In this document: positions 12,301 to 20,900 of the stretch, one piece after another
Layout: every line of letters starts with the position of its first letter
How positions within the stretch are numbered: position 1 is the first letter of the stretch
Origin: UBA6168 sp964573725
GTDB taxonomy: Bacteria > Bacteroidota > Bacteroidia > Chitinophagales > Saprospiraceae
Direction: 5' to 3'
DNA length: 64,000 nt
NCBI GenBank assembly: GCA_964573725.1
Contig: CAZNLJ010000005.1
Span: 62,001-126,000 of the forward strand
Notes under the pieces: model-generated
The model's input: only the letters and a program-made list of their open reading frames with translations
Told to the model about the DNA's origin: nothing
Database searches by the model: none
Position numbers and translations under genes: made by a program

Positions 12301-15300
12301 AAGGTGACGGGGCCGGCGACACCGTAAGCATGAAGTGCGGAGACAGCGGTAGTGAAGTCCGGAAAGTCCGGTGCTGTTCCGCCGATGGTATAAATGCCGG
12401 ATAAGGCCGGAATCAGATTGCCAGAGACCAGGGTGTCGTTTTCCGGGTTGCCGTCCGCCATCCCGTTGGGTTGGGCGGTCCATGTCCGGATTGTGTAGGT
12501 GGTGGCTGCCGACGCGGTGAACGATCCCGGTGTGACATCCACATACTCGCCGGAATACAAGCTGCCGGTCCAAGCCAGCATCGGCTGTTCCACTCCGTTC
12601 AATTCCCAATGAAGGTCGAAACTGGTGATGGTATCGGCTCCGTTGTTCTTGACGGTCACGGTGAAGTTCTGTGTACCGACGGGAAACGGTATGACGGGTT
12701 CCAAGATACCTGCCAGGGCCAGGTCCGCCGCCAAGGCGCTGAACTCGTAGGCCCCGATGTCCGGGATGGTGGCATCCCGAAGTATCCCCAGTATATCTGT
12801 GCCCACCGCCGAGATCGGCGTCGCCCCCCCGTCCAGTTCCACGGCGGTGGCCCGGAAGCTGACCGGAGGCTGGAAGGCTGGGTCCGCGGAAACAGAATTT
12901 GAATCCTGGGAGGAGAACGCTTGCCAGGCCGACAAGGTCGGATAGTCGTTGGAAACACCGTATGAGACCAAAACGCTGCCGGTGGTGTGGAGGTTGTTGT
13001 GGTCGGACAGGCTGAAAGGATTTCCGTAGGTCTGGATGGCATATCCCCCACCGCTGTGGTGGAGGTTGTTGTTTAGAAGCCGGAGGTTGTTGTTGTCGAC
13101 ACTGTATAATGCGCTACCCGGCAGGTAAGTGTTGGTGATGTGGACGGTGTTGTGTATCACGTCGATGAAAGAACCATATTCCATCCTGATGCCTCCCCCT
13201 GCCAGGTTGGTGCTCCCGCCGAGCAGGATGTAGTTGTTGGCGACCAGGAAAGGATCGGAAAGGCTGCCCGTCGGATAGTTTAGCAGAATTCCTTGGCCAC
13301 CTGCCTGGGCGGCTTCGATCATGTTACCGGTAATCTTCCCACCGGCTATACTGCTTGTCAGGTAGATGCCGGTTTGCCAATAGGTCCCGTCGCTCTTGAT
13401 CCGGTTGCCTCGGATGACGGGATGGTTCAGAGAGCTCAGATAGATGCCGTAGAAATACGGTTGTAGCACTTGGTTGTTTTCAAAAACCAATCCGGGCAGA
13501 TTAGCCCCATACGTACCCAGGTAATAAAAACCGGAGGAACCGCCCGTTATGCGGTTGCCGAGGAAAGTGTTGTAGGCGTTCATTCCCGTCCCGCCACAAT
13601 ATACGGTAGCTCTTGCTGTGGAGGAGCTGGTGGTGTTCACACCGATCAGGTGATTGTTTTGCAAAATATTATGACCGGCGCCACCGATGAACTCCACCAC
13701 TCTCGCATAGGTAGGATGGGTGGCTTGCAGCGTCATTCGGCGAAGCGTGACCCAATCGGCCCCATCGAACCGCCAGGTGAAGTTCTCGACGGAGGAAGTG
13801 GATGAAAAGGTAAGGGTAACCAAGGAACTGTCTCCGGATTCCGACTGGAAGATGACGGTGTTCAGGCTGTCTGCGCCGGTGATTTCGTGCAGGGCGATTT
13901 GTTCCGTATAGGTGCCGTTGCGAACGTTGAACACTACCGGACCACCCACTCCGCGCCGGTGCAGGTCCTCCACCGCCAGGCTGAAGTTCGGATAATCGGG
14001 GCTTGTTCCGCCGATAGTGTAGTTGCCGGCCATGGCAGCCACCAAACCGTTGGCAAGCAGGGAGTCGTTCGACGGATTCTCATCCGGTAGGTTGTTAGGC
14101 AATTCCGTGTAAGCGGTCAGTGCCACCGGCGTGGTGGTGAATGAAACACTGCCCAAGGTCACCGTATCCTTGGCACCGCGCCCCAAAGTTCCGGTCCAGG
14201 CGTAGGCAGGCTGCAGGATGCTGTCGATTGTCCATTGGATCGTGACACCGGACAGGGTGTCCGTACCGTTGTTCTTCAATACGACGGATACATCGGTCGC
14301 ACCCATCTGCAAGGGAGGTTGAAGGCTGGCGAAGGACAAGAGCTGGGCGTCGAGGGTGTTCGCGACAAATTCGTCGGCTCCGATATCCGGGGCCAGTGGA
14401 TTCCGGGGCTCCCCTTCGATATCCGTTCCGACGCTGGAGAGCGGCAAACCGCTTCCGTCCAGTTCCACCGCTTGTACCACATAACCGGTGGGGTCCGGAA
14501 ACTGGGGATCGACATCTGAGGATGCGCCGTCCTGGGATGTGAGGGTCCGCCAGGCAGGCAGCGCGGCGACCGGTGACCCGCTCCACTCCCCCAGCTGGGG
14601 GCCTGTGGTGAAATAGTTGTTCCGGTCTGCTGTAAGCGGATCGTTGGCACGGACGGCAACCCCCCCGCCGAGGTTCACCACCAAGTTGTTATAGGATAGG
14701 ATGTTACCGGAAGGAAAGATCTCCAGTGCTGAGCTTGCGGGATTGGTACAGGTCAGGGTGACGGTGTTGTGCGCAATGGTCTGGTAAGTGGATTCGAATG
14801 TGAAGATACCGGTGCCGGATAATCCGCCGACCTGGACATGATTGTTCGCAATCAGCAGGATACTGTCGCTTTTTCCATTGGAATAGTTCAGTCCGATGCC
14901 GAAGCCGCCGTTTTCGACCCGGATCCGGTTTGCTCCGATCTGTCCGCCGGATTGGCCTGCCGACAGGTAGATGCCGTAGAAATAGCCATATCCGGTGTTG
15001 CTTCGGATATCATTGCCCAACAGGTACGGATGGGCCTGTTGGTAGAGGTAGATGCCGAGGTAGTACTGGTTAAGGAATTGGTTTTCTGTAATGGTCGTAC
15101 CATAGGTCTGCCCTCCGGTATTGAAATTCCCTTGCATTACGATACCGACGCTGCCGTTTTCCACCAGGTTATGCCGGAAGGTATTGTATGCATTGGTACC
15201 GTTTCCTTCGTCGTAGATTACCGCCCGGGAGTAGGAGGTACTGGTCGTGACAGTCGAGGTCAGCCGGCAACGCTCGATGATGTTCCGACTGGCACCACCC

Positions 15301-17654
15301 CGGAGTTCGACGACCCTGCCATATAAACTGTTGGTGGCGGCCATGCTCAGTTGCCGGAACACGACCCATTCGGCGCTGTCCAACCGGACGACATAGTTGT
15401 CGGTGGACGTTCCTGCGGAGTAGGACAAGACGGCCAGGCTGCTGTCTCCGGATTCCGATTTGAATGTGATGGTGTTCGTCTCACTGGCACCCGGAATCCT
15501 ACCGATGCGCACCTGTTCGTCATAGGTTCCGTTCCTGACCTGTAAGGTAACCGGCCCGCAGACACCGTATTGTCCAAGCGCGTCTGCAGCGGATTGAAAA
15601 TCCGGAAAATCGGGTGTCGTACCGCCAATGGTGTAGGTCCCTGCGAAACGGGTTCGGAAAGTCTGGAATAGCGTGTCGTTGGCAGGTATCGGATCCATCA
15701 TCCCGTTCGGGGAGGAAGTCCACACTTTAATGGTATGGTTGGTGCCCGGTGGAAAGCTGCCGCTGCCAAGGGTCAGGGTAGCAGACGGGTTATTGCCCGC
15801 GCACCCACCCAGGGTATCGGTGTAAGTCAGGGCCGATTGAGCGATACCGTCCAGTTCCCAATGGATGTTCAGGCCTGTGATGGGGTTGGTGCCGAAGTTT
15901 CCGATTTCGGCTGTGATGTCATGTGTGCCGGTACATGTCAGGGAGTCCACCTGGACGTCCGAGACCCCGGCGTCGTTCTGGATGCCATTGGCTTGCACCG
16001 TCACCGTGAAACAGCAGGAGGCTGTGTTGCCGGCCAGATCGGTCATCTCGAAACAATTGGAGGTCACGCCCACCGGAAACTCGCCGCCGCTGGGAATGCC
16101 GGTCGTCAGTTGGGGAAGTGTCTCGGCACTTACCTGTTCGTAGGTAACGTAACCGTTGAATATCCTGGGACTGAAGACACTGCTGCTCCACAAGGTGTTG
16201 GTTGCCGCCCCCAAGCTGAGGGAAATGGATCCGTCGGTGTAAAATTGGTTGGTCCCGTCACCGTTTGTGTAAATATTAGCGGCGGTAAGCGTTCGCAGCG
16301 CAATACCACTGACGCCCGGCGGTAGGGTGATGTGGGTCAAGGCTGGGGTTATCGTTCCATTTCCGGGACTGGGACCGGAAAATGGACCGAGCGTTGCATC
16401 CGCCATTCCGGCTAATGTCCAGGCGCCCGGGTCGGAGGTCGCACCTACATAGGTTCCGCTTTTGACGTAGACCTCCACCATCGTGGCTTGGGAGATGTTC
16501 ATGCCGAAAGTGGTGATGGTGATGTCATTGCCGGTGGAGTTATCCAAGTCAAAGAAGACTGCACCGCCGCTACTACCTCCGTTGCCACCGGAGGTCAAGG
16601 TCCATACGGTTCCGGTGTTGACACCGAGCGGGCAGTTGTCTGTTGCGGTGACCAGATAATCAACTACGGCCGAACATTGGCCGGTATCCTGCTGGACCGT
16701 GATGTTTGCGGGACAGGAAATGACCGGCGGTGTTTGGTCTGTTATTGTAACGGTTTGACCGGCGCTGCTTTGCACCCCACAATAGTTGGTGACGTACCAG
16801 GCGATGGAATGGATTCCTGCGGTCAATCCGGGAATGGTCGTCGCGCCGATCGGCAGGGTGTCGAGGGGTCCGCCGTCGACCTGATAGGACATAATGCCGC
16901 CGGCACAGGTTCCGCTGGTATCGGGGACTGGAATGGCCGCACTGACACAGCCGCTGCTTTCCGTCGGAAAGGTAAGGGCTGGCAACATGGAACCGGTGCC
17001 GAATGTACAAGCCGGGGCCGGTGTGCCGGCAAAAGTGATGCTCCAGGCTTGCAGGAAGCCTGTATCCCCCTCGAAAGCGTCGAAAATTCTCAACCGCCAA
17101 GTCCCATTGGCGATTCCTTGGGTGAAGCTGTTGGCCAAGGTATGGATACCTGCCGGCAAGGTGTCCGCCGGCGCACATATTGCCGTATCCACCCTGCCTT
17201 CCGGCCGAAAATAGCCTGTGAATGGTGCCTGGCCCTCATGGACGGATTGGGAAGCTGTATCCGTGAAAATAGTCTGTTGGTAGTTGTCTCCGGATCCGCC
17301 GTTACCGGAGGACAGCTCCAATATCTGTCCGGACGGTGATTCCAGGTATATGACCAGGTCACTCACCCAGGTATGTTGTAGGTCGAGGTTTACCGACGCT
17401 ACCGTCACCTCTGTACCCAGCATACCGAGACAGGCGGTTTCCAATTCAAAAACAGTCCCACCGACATCCTGCGGCAGGATGTCGCAACCGCCCGAGCCCG
17501 AGCTGGGCACCAGGCTATTTGATGCCGTATTCAGGTTTGAACCGGGAAAAGTTTGACCATGGGTGTCAGGGACGAACAGCACAGCCGACAAGAACAAGAG
17601 GAATATGGCGCGACGAAAAGCGGGTAGGTGATTGTTTACCATGGCGGAGGACAT
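3321..17654 (-). CDS. Giant secreted protein: P-domain, five beta-helix modules, eight CARDB repeats, TIG domain
   Basis: About 4777 residues. The ATG at 17654 is my choice; a GTG at 17663 and an ATG at 17642 are also possible, and all give the same signal peptide ending near VPDTHGQ. Domains in order, numbered from 17663: a proprotein-convertase P-like domain (about 55-212, with WVSDLVIYLESPSG and GTWRLRIFDAFEGDTG), HYR/Ig-like segments (about 300-660), five tandem modules of about 540 residues (about 670-3330), eight CARDB repeats (about 3475-4480), a pre-peptidase-like beta domain, then an IPT/TIG-like domain (about 4600-4690). It ends at tandem stops TGA-TAA in GFLIVMPDLD without a T9SS or CHU_C domain, which is odd for such a protein in this phylum. 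Likely a surface or extracellular adhesin or structural protein; no catalytic motif was seen. It probably heads a three-gene transcript. Confidence 0.9.
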   Translation of the reverse strand: MSSAMVNNHLPAFRRAIFLLFLSAVLFVPDTHGQTFPGSNLNTASNSLVPSSGSGGCDILPQDVGGTVFELETACLGMLGTEVTVASVNLDLQHTWVSDLVIYLESPSGQILELSSGNGGSGDNYQQTIFTDTASQSVHEGQAPFTGYFRPEGRVDTAICAPADTLPAGIHTLANSFTQGIANGTWRLRIFDAFEGDTGFLQAWSITFAGTPAPACTFGTGSMLPALTFPTESSGCVSAAIPVPDTSGTCAGGIMSYQVDGGPLDTLPIGATTIPGLTAGIHSIAWYVTNYCGVQSSAGQTVTITDQTPPVISCPANITVQQDTGQCSAVVDYLVTATDNCPLGVNTGTVWTLTSGGNGGSSGGAVFFDLDNSTGNDITITTFGMNISQATMVEVYVKSGTYVGATSDPGAWTLAGMADATLGPFSGPSPGNGTITPALTHITLPPGVSGIALRTLTAANIYTNGDGTNQFYTDGSISLSLGAATNTLWSSSVFSPRIFNGYVTYEQVSAETLPQLTTGIPSGGEFPVGVTSNCFEMTDLAGNTASCCFTVTVQANGIQNDAGVSDVQVDSLTCTGTHDITAEIGNFGTNPITGLNIHWELDGIAQSALTYTDTLGGCAGNNPSATLTLGSGSFPPGTNHTIKVWTSSPNGMMDPIPANDTLFQTFRTRFAGTYTIGGTTPDFPDFQSAADALGQYGVCGPVTLQVRNGTYDEQVRIGRIPGASETNTITFKSESGDSSLAVLSYSAGTSTDNYVVRLDSAEWVVFRQLSMAATNSLYGRVVELRGGASRNIIERCRLTSTVTTSTSYSRAVIYDEGNGTNAYNTFRHNLVENGSVGIVMQGNFNTGGQTYGTTITENQFLNQYYLGIYLYQQAHPYLLGNDIRSNTGYGYFYGIYLSAGQSGGQIGANRIRVENGGFGIGLNYSNGKSDSILLIANNHVQVGGLSGTGIFTFESTYQTIAHNTVTLTCTNPASSALEIFPSGNILSYNNLVVNLGGGVAVRANDPLTADRNNYFTTGPQLGEWSGSPVAALPAWRTLTSQDGASSDVDPQFPDPTGYVVQAVELDGSGLPLSSVGTDIEGEPRNPLAPDIGADEFVANTLDAQLLSFASLQPPLQMGATDVSVVLKNNGTDTLSGVTIQWTIDSILQPAYAWTGTLGRGAKDTVTLGSVSFTTTPVALTAYTELPNNLPDENPSNDSLLANGLVAAMAGNYTIGGTSPDYPNFSLAVEDLHRRGVGGPVVFNVRNGTYTEQIALHEITGADSLNTVIFQSESGDSSLVTLTFSSTSSVENFTWRFDGADWVTLRRMTLQATHPTYARVVEFIGGAGHNILQNNHLIGVNTTSSSTARATVYCGGTGMNAYNTFLGNRITGGSSGFYYLGTYGANLPGLVFENNQVLQPYFYGIYLSSLNHPVIRGNRIKSDGTYWQTGIYLTSSIAGGKITGNMIEAAQAGGQGILLNYPTGSLSDPFLVANNYILLGGSTNLAGGGIRMEYGSFIDVIHNTVHITNTYLPGSALYSVDNNNLRLLNNNLHHSGGGYAIQTYGNPFSLSDHNNLHTTGSVLVSYGVSNDYPTLSAWQAFSSQDSNSVSADPAFQPPVSFRATAVELDGGATPISAVGTDILGILRDATIPDIGAYEFSALAADLALAGILEPVIPFPVGTQNFTVTVKNNGADTITSFDLHWELNGVEQPMLAWTGSLYSGEYVDVTPGSFTASAATTYTIRTWTAQPNGMADGNPENDTLVSGNLIPALSGIYTIGGTAPDFPDFTTAVSALHAYGVAGPVTFQVRNGTYYEQVAINPIVGADSTRTITFQSESGDSSLVELTFISTLSSVNYTLLLNGADWLRFRQLTIRATGPTYGRAVVINGGAEHLLFENNLLQGVPSTSTGSFNRTVVYSDGGGAHHLVLRNNRIRHGTYGVFLGYNNEVGTILENNVFEDQYERGISLRYLLSPLIHGNRVTTNSNYSSYNGLVLYLCRGRPRTTHNRIFLNQGTIGLALDNCYAWSTGDRGLTANNFIQVGGTQSTQGIYLYYSENQDIYHNSVLQNASSPTGTALFHIGGNGNRLRNNILYSPTGGYAYVTQTPGAITISDHNDLYTTGGVLGLSAGIGYADLPAWQSGTAWDLNSLSINPLFISNTDLHTQYAALDGKAFPVPEVSVDIDGQVRDTLYPDIGADEFNTGREDAGVVSIDRPVMPFGTGSQPVQVTLVNNGLDTLETVLLEWSVNGQPQPPLPWTGSLASGTTSDSLELGSFTFELDTMYTIRAWTSLPNGIPDTLNLNDTTAVDNLYAGLSGIYTIGGSSPDFDSFQEAVTALTRGGVVGPVSFLVRNGTYNEQISIPAIEGASEDRTISFQSESGDSTAVVLEFASTVSTANFTLQLNGADWLRFRQLTIRAGGSSFARVVDLSNGADNNIFEGNEIHGRNIGTTSTNYALVFTPSTGNHENQFLRNKFLYGSYGLWYLGSASQLGTGTLVRENRFSNQYGGGIYLAYQDACEVADNSVSTTWDQSSYEAIFLDNCNNAIRVTGNLLSGIPDGHGIYLTYCYGGTGAQRGLIANNFVSLGNNTGNDGFGIFISICDRIDIYHNSVLYRSTDDPNTYGLYVSTGSELNIRNNIFVTANKGRAIFKSGGSGVVSDQNDLLTGTGANLGNWNGSQAVDLAAWRTLSGQDANSFSIDPGFVSNTDLHVSEVDLNNTGTPVPEVTVDFDGEPRHPTTPDIGADEFSPIVFDDISVADIAAPRSDIPFPAGVQPVQVVLKNNGANPVSTATVQWRANGLLQAPYLWSGTLLPGERDTFPVGHYDFTAGTGHNLTAFSQFPNGVVDNNAANDTFSVTALYSALSGTYTLGGAFPDFSDFTSAANVLNKGGVLDAVTFLVRNGNYDETFVLNQVNGAGPDKRIEFRSESGDSTLVQLRNLSNYSPEYIVQLNGADYISFHGMTFQTTGCCINSMIELVNGANENIVEHCRFLAPFFNSIFSVHSESASLDNGNTIRNNRFENGGRAIRFSGQSGSLLESGNQFLHNEIINPYYEGIELLHQNAPRVEGNHITSNSNYGSFIGLDLQNCDNALRLLGNRVAGLAGTGIRLYYCDGTSPARGLTANNFVSVGGTVYANGIDIFSSNFQNLYNNNVHLYNTDAGSQALRTSWSGGNLNFLNNIYANSGGGPAAYIYNASPIGTCDFNDYHTSGPVLGHWSGYTAGNLAAWRTLSGKDANSLAVDPLFFTDTDLHILQTQLDSIGIPIADLTQDIDGQARNPSYPDVGADEISFLPDDLGITLLVSPSSACTLTGSETVTVRIQNYSSSPLSGFSVAYSLDGATPVSEDGGSLVVPEGGTVDFSFATKADLSAVGLYEFAAWTTFPADTNAVNDTLYAFVDHTGPIGLPTNMIPADGIENLPRALTFSWAPSANATLYDLYIWPVGGNPPAQPTAGSISQISYYFNGNNFFQFGQSYLWQVVARSSYCTSVGPVQQFKIRNLPDLTIPVVTAPVSAFSGQAITLNWQVGNIGTGSTQMNTWTDAVYLSVDQVLDYQTDTYLGAVGNFSALNVSDSYSNMATFTLPNGINGNYYLFLVADRYGYLTESDENNNSAASTAVPVTLSPPPDLFTSLIIPPGNAFSGTPVTFNVTVKNQGTGDTRSGAWTDRLWLSTNPDVLNTSTATLLGNRVFNGILGVNETYTFNLTANLPQGISGTYYIYVQTDLYNNEYEHANENNNTSRSPAFNIILTPPPDLQVTAASAPTGISNMEPMTVSWTVENLGGTIASGYWTDRIYLSANPSLTDFSTALPLGSFTAPINLQPGEGYTQAKSVNLPDGITGNHYAYVWTDVHDKVFEHTFNGNNSLRASHATEVLTPDLQVIDIQAPPAANSGDTLTLTWLVKNTGSGKLLNRSWSDRIYLSASGGLAGSPTLLGSLPANNLTLLPGDSINRSTSVTLPNGISGQYYLFVHTDGDLQVYENNLEGNNVNLSGIPLPVTLSPYPDFEPVSLVGALAGEAGSAVPVAYSVMNRGTGPAVGMNWKDKVYLSSSSNFNPATAILLRTEGISQPILQDSSYIRSFLVNLPVALSTGTYYFFVEADQENQVYEHTQELNNRLLGNPITVTGYPPVDLAVTAVQGPASANSGSNILIGWEVTNQAAIGTIVPSWNDGIYLSTDQQFDPGSDILLGNRQQNGPLAAGGNYSANRTASLPNGISGTYHLLVRTDRNSQHNDSNLANNVKAGTDSTGSIQPIVITLAPSPDLAVSNLALPPQAFAGQPVSVYWSVQNNGNASTAGQSWTDKFYLSTDLVLDNTDPVIGTRVRTTPLANGTSYTDTIALNIPVNQVGNRVIIAKTDANDGIYEHNGENNNTASASTLVIQPPPSDLLVLNVAAPPMAAAGEEIAVSWTLRNQGANPALGVMKEAVFFSEDDVWDVNDALLGVLDANINLSPGELLGRNLLADLRGVEEGSYFVIVRTDILDNIFEGNNLNNTTVSANPVSVVVQELPFDTPTPDILQDEREVYYRIETDGLEGETMLISLVGDSLHGINELYLRHEMTPTRAIHDYAHDTPFSGNQQLLVPSLAGGTYYLLVYGSNTAADQQDITLLADILEFEILDITGNQGGNNGHTTIQVRGSKFDSTTTVILERFGNAVPPSGVHYVDPTRLFATFDLRNRPLGLYDVTALKANGETASLENAFRIVPGSEPKLATNLIYPPDTRPNNVVAVRLEYQNTGDSDLLDPVVTLTSMAGAPVSLHPDGLTMGLVELEITLSEPDAPPGLLRAGAAGTVTVYARATEALGFLIVMPDLD
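4230..7240 (-). repeat. Eight tandem CARDB repeats inside the giant gene
   Basis: Eight units of about 125 residues (roughly 376 bases). Each starts with PDLxVxxxxxP, continues through SGxxxxxxWxVxNxGxG and WTDxxYLS, and ends with a GxYYxxVxxD motif and an ENNN turn. This is the CARDB (cell-adhesion related) beta-sandwich pattern. The sixth and eighth copies deviate most (VDLAV and SDLLV openings). Confidence 0.85.
7560..15660 (-). repeat. Five tandem ~540-residue modules (beta-helix plus CARDB-like) inside the giant gene
   Basis: Each unit opens with a YTIGGxxPDFxxF line followed by GVxGPVxFxVRNGTYxEQ, then a segment containing SESGDSSLV, a right-handed parallel beta-helix with many short N-rich turns (NNxIxxG, HNSV), and closes with DIGADEF or similar plus a beta-sandwich of the VxVVLKNNGxDTL type. 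The opening motifs fall near 15640, 14030, 12400, 10780 and 9140, a spacing of about 1.62 kb. The fifth copy is more diverged (YTLGG, VRNGNYDET). Confidence 0.85.
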
Positions 17655-17968
17655 TGTTAGCACTCGCCCGGCAGCGAAGACGCACCCTTTTGTTTTTGGA
17701 GTGACTTTTCAATCAGGAATGGTAAGGTAAATAAATACACCAATTATGGTTGCCCACTTAATCAGATGGGCTCTTTTCAGCCAATTGGGTATTTAATTCT
17801 GTATTTTCACTGAAGGAGATACGCAGCCCCAAAAATTTGGAATGCTATCAGATGCCGCATTGGCGGAGCAATACAATATGAAAATTTCTGTTGAGTTAAA
17901 GGTATGGAAACGCTTCCGATTATTCAAATACTCGACATAAATATTTTCAAACACAAGACATACCAGCC
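17655..17968. other. Intergenic region upstream of the giant gene
   Basis: About 314 bases, more AT-rich than the flanking genes, lying between the start of the giant gene and the end of the PKD/MopE protein gene. It contains an inverted repeat GCCCA/TGGGC around 17752-17772. I see no consensus promoter. A 32-codon plus-strand frame at 17842-17940 exists but has no support as a gene. Confidence 0.6.
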
Positions 17969-20900
17969 TTATCCGCCGTCCCCTCCAATCTCCATCACCG
18001 CCTGCACCGGGGCGGTCAACTGCCCTTCCGGCGCCACTTCCAGGGTGTGCCCGGCAGCCTCCCCACCGACCGGGATATCCACCGTGGCGCCGGCCGGGAT
18101 GACCACCTCATGGCAGGGGGCGGGTACGGTGCCGATGCTCCAGTTGGCCGGATCTGTCCAGGAATGGCCGTCCCCTGCTCCGGTCCATAGCGCCGGCAGG
18201 GCCAGGTCCTGCACCTCGTCGACCTGCCCGTCGCAGTCATCGTCGCTGCCGTTGCCGCAGATTTCAGGGGCTCCGGGAAAGATGGTCGGGTCGTGGTCGT
18301 TGCAATCTCCGGCACTTGCGCCCGGGGCGCAAGCGTAGAACACCGAATCCACGCCGTCGAAATCAAGGTCGACCCAGGCCATCCGGTCCAACAGGGCCTG
18401 GTACTTGGGGGCCGTCGTCAGGTACGGGGGCGGCAGGTCGATGTCGGCCAGCACGCCCCAGGAGCCGTATACGCTCTCCTGTTGGCTGGCGAGGCTGAAA
18501 TTGGCGAACAGCCTGCTACCCCACCCGCGCAGGGAATCGAGCATCTCCGTGTACAATTCGTAGATCCCCCCATCGTATTGGGCGTCCCACATGGCTTGCT
18601 GGTAGGCATACGGGACCCCGAAGACGTTACCCACGAAATGTTGCCCGCCTTCGTAGTTGACGGCCGCCTTTCCGAACAGGCGGATGTTCCGGTAATCCTG
18701 CAGCAAGGCCGGTTGGAATTCGATCCAATGGTGGCGGGCGTTCTGCAGGATATCGGCCGGGGTGCTGCCGGCGTGCAATACCGGGTTGCCGGTGGTGCCG
18801 TGGTCCAGTCCGAGATAACTGGTCGGCGAGGCATAGTCCCATTCCGAAGGGGGAAGTTGGGCCATGATCTGTTCGTTGAGGTAGTTGAAGCCGGCCTGCA
18901 GGCCGAGGACGCGTTTGACCCGGTCTTTCTCGGCACCGAAGACTGCATGCCAGACCCGGAACACGAAACCGGCTTTCTCCGCCATGGCCCGCCCGTAGTT
19001 GAGGTGGGCCGGTGCATTCGCGGTGTTGTAATGTGCCTGCTCGAAGATCCAGTTCCAGACTTCGTTGCTGTATTCCAGGTAAATGGTCAGTTGGGGATCC
19101 AGTTGGTCGCGAAACAGGGCGGCCATCGAGGCGACATAGCTGCTGTCCGCCGCATGGGGTACACAGATCCAAAGGTCTTTCCGGGTCAAGTTGGCCAGTT
19201 GTACCATGCTTTCGTACGGCACGCCCCGGTCGGATGCGTAGCTGAATTCCCCGGGACGGCTGCGGTCCGTCCAATGCACCGCCGGATTATTGTTGGTGGC
19301 CCCCCAATCCATGAAACGCAGCACGTCGAAAGGGCCGATCTTTTCCAGGAACCCTTGGTAGAAAGGCGCCGCCGTCAAGTCCTGACCTTCGTCCGCCAAC
19401 CGGACCAGTCGGAAGTTTCGTACCGGATCCGCCGCTTCGGAATGGAGCAGGTTGAAGTAGATGTTTCCGTTGGTGGTCGCTTGGAGGACCAGGCGGCCCG
19501 GGGTTTCCGACAGCACGAGGACAGCACCGCCGAATTGTATTTCCCCGATGCCGTCATACAGGAATACGAAGGTTTCCCCGACCGGCATATTGGCACCTTC
19601 CGAAGACACGACGAAGCGGACCAGGTTCTGGACGCCGTTGTACAGTTGCGGAATCGGGCTCGGATATCCGTTGGTGTCGGTGGCGATGCCGGCGGCATTG
19701 CCGTTGTCCCAACAGTTGCAGGCCGGGTCGTAGGCGATGAACCGGGCCCGGACATGTTTGAAGACATTCCGGAAAGGGCGCTCCGGCGACCAATCGGCCA
19801 ATCCGCCCAGGTTGGTGCCGATGGCCAGGGCACAAGCCGGCGGACTCCAACCCGCACAGGTACTGCTGTCCACCGACAGGTGCAGCTCGAAGGAATCCCG
19901 GCAACCGGTGGCACCTTCCCCGATGTAGGTGTAGCTGCCGGCCGGCAGGTCCTCCAGCCGGGCTCCGTAGGTCGGCGGCCAAACTTGTCCGCCCGCATCC
20001 CGGAGGGTCCAGGTCTCGGGTGCTTGATGGATGTCCAGGATGCCGTTGTGCGCAGTACAATCCGGTTCCCGGACCAGGGTGAAACTGCTCAGGCACGGGA
20101 AGGTGCCTTCCTCGTTGAGGACAAGGACCTGGGAAACCGCGCCGGCGGTCTGCCCGCCCGGGTCGCTCACCGTCAGGGTGACAGGCAGTGCTCCGACCGT
20201 TTGGTATACGTGGGAAACCACCGATCCCGTATCGGCGGGGGAACCGTCCCCGAAGTCCCAGACATATTGCAAGGCACCGCCCTCCGGGTCGTAGCTTCCG
20301 TCCGCCGAACAGGTGACCGTCAGCGGCGCCATGCCGGCGGACGGTGTCACCGTCAGCACCGCCACCGGCGGCAGGTCCACGGCCTGGCTGGTATCCGGGG
20401 TGACGCAAGCGTAACTTTCCGCCAGCCGGATCTCATCCGATGCGCCGTTACCGGCTGTGCTGCCCAGGTAAAGGCCGACGCTCCGGAAAGTCAGGGGGGA
20501 TGGGGAAAACCGGCTCAGGGTCGGCGCCGGCATCGCGGACAATCCGGCCGGATCGGTCAGCAGGTAACAGTGGACGGTGGTCCCGCTTGCCTCGAAGACA
20601 AGACCGAGCACATACAATACCGGTATTTCCGGGACGACCCCCGAGGGGGTGGTCCACACGGAATCCCCGATGCGAAGTGACCAATATCGTTCGGATCCGC
20701 TTCCGGATGCCCCGTCGAAATAGCCGACCGCAACCTGGTCGTCCGCACAGGAATGACACCAGGGTATGGAGCTGTCGTGCAGGGTGGCGAAAACGGATTG
20801 GTTGTTATCCTGTGATTTTTCCAATAGGACACTGAACCAAAGGGTATCCCCGAATTGCGTGCCGATGGCGTCTTCGCCGGCCGCGACAAAATTGGAAAAC

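Noticed and set aside
17842..17940. A 32-codon open frame in the AT-rich gap upstream of the giant gene
   Set aside because: It has no ribosome binding site at proper spacing, no recognisable motif and is no longer than expected by chance.
8637..20680. Long plus-strand open frames (for example 8637-10274 and 18293-20680) opposite the large secreted-protein genes
   Set aside because: They lie antisense to genes with clear domain repeats and signal peptides, have no recognisable motif, and are explained by GC-rich codon bias in the real frame.
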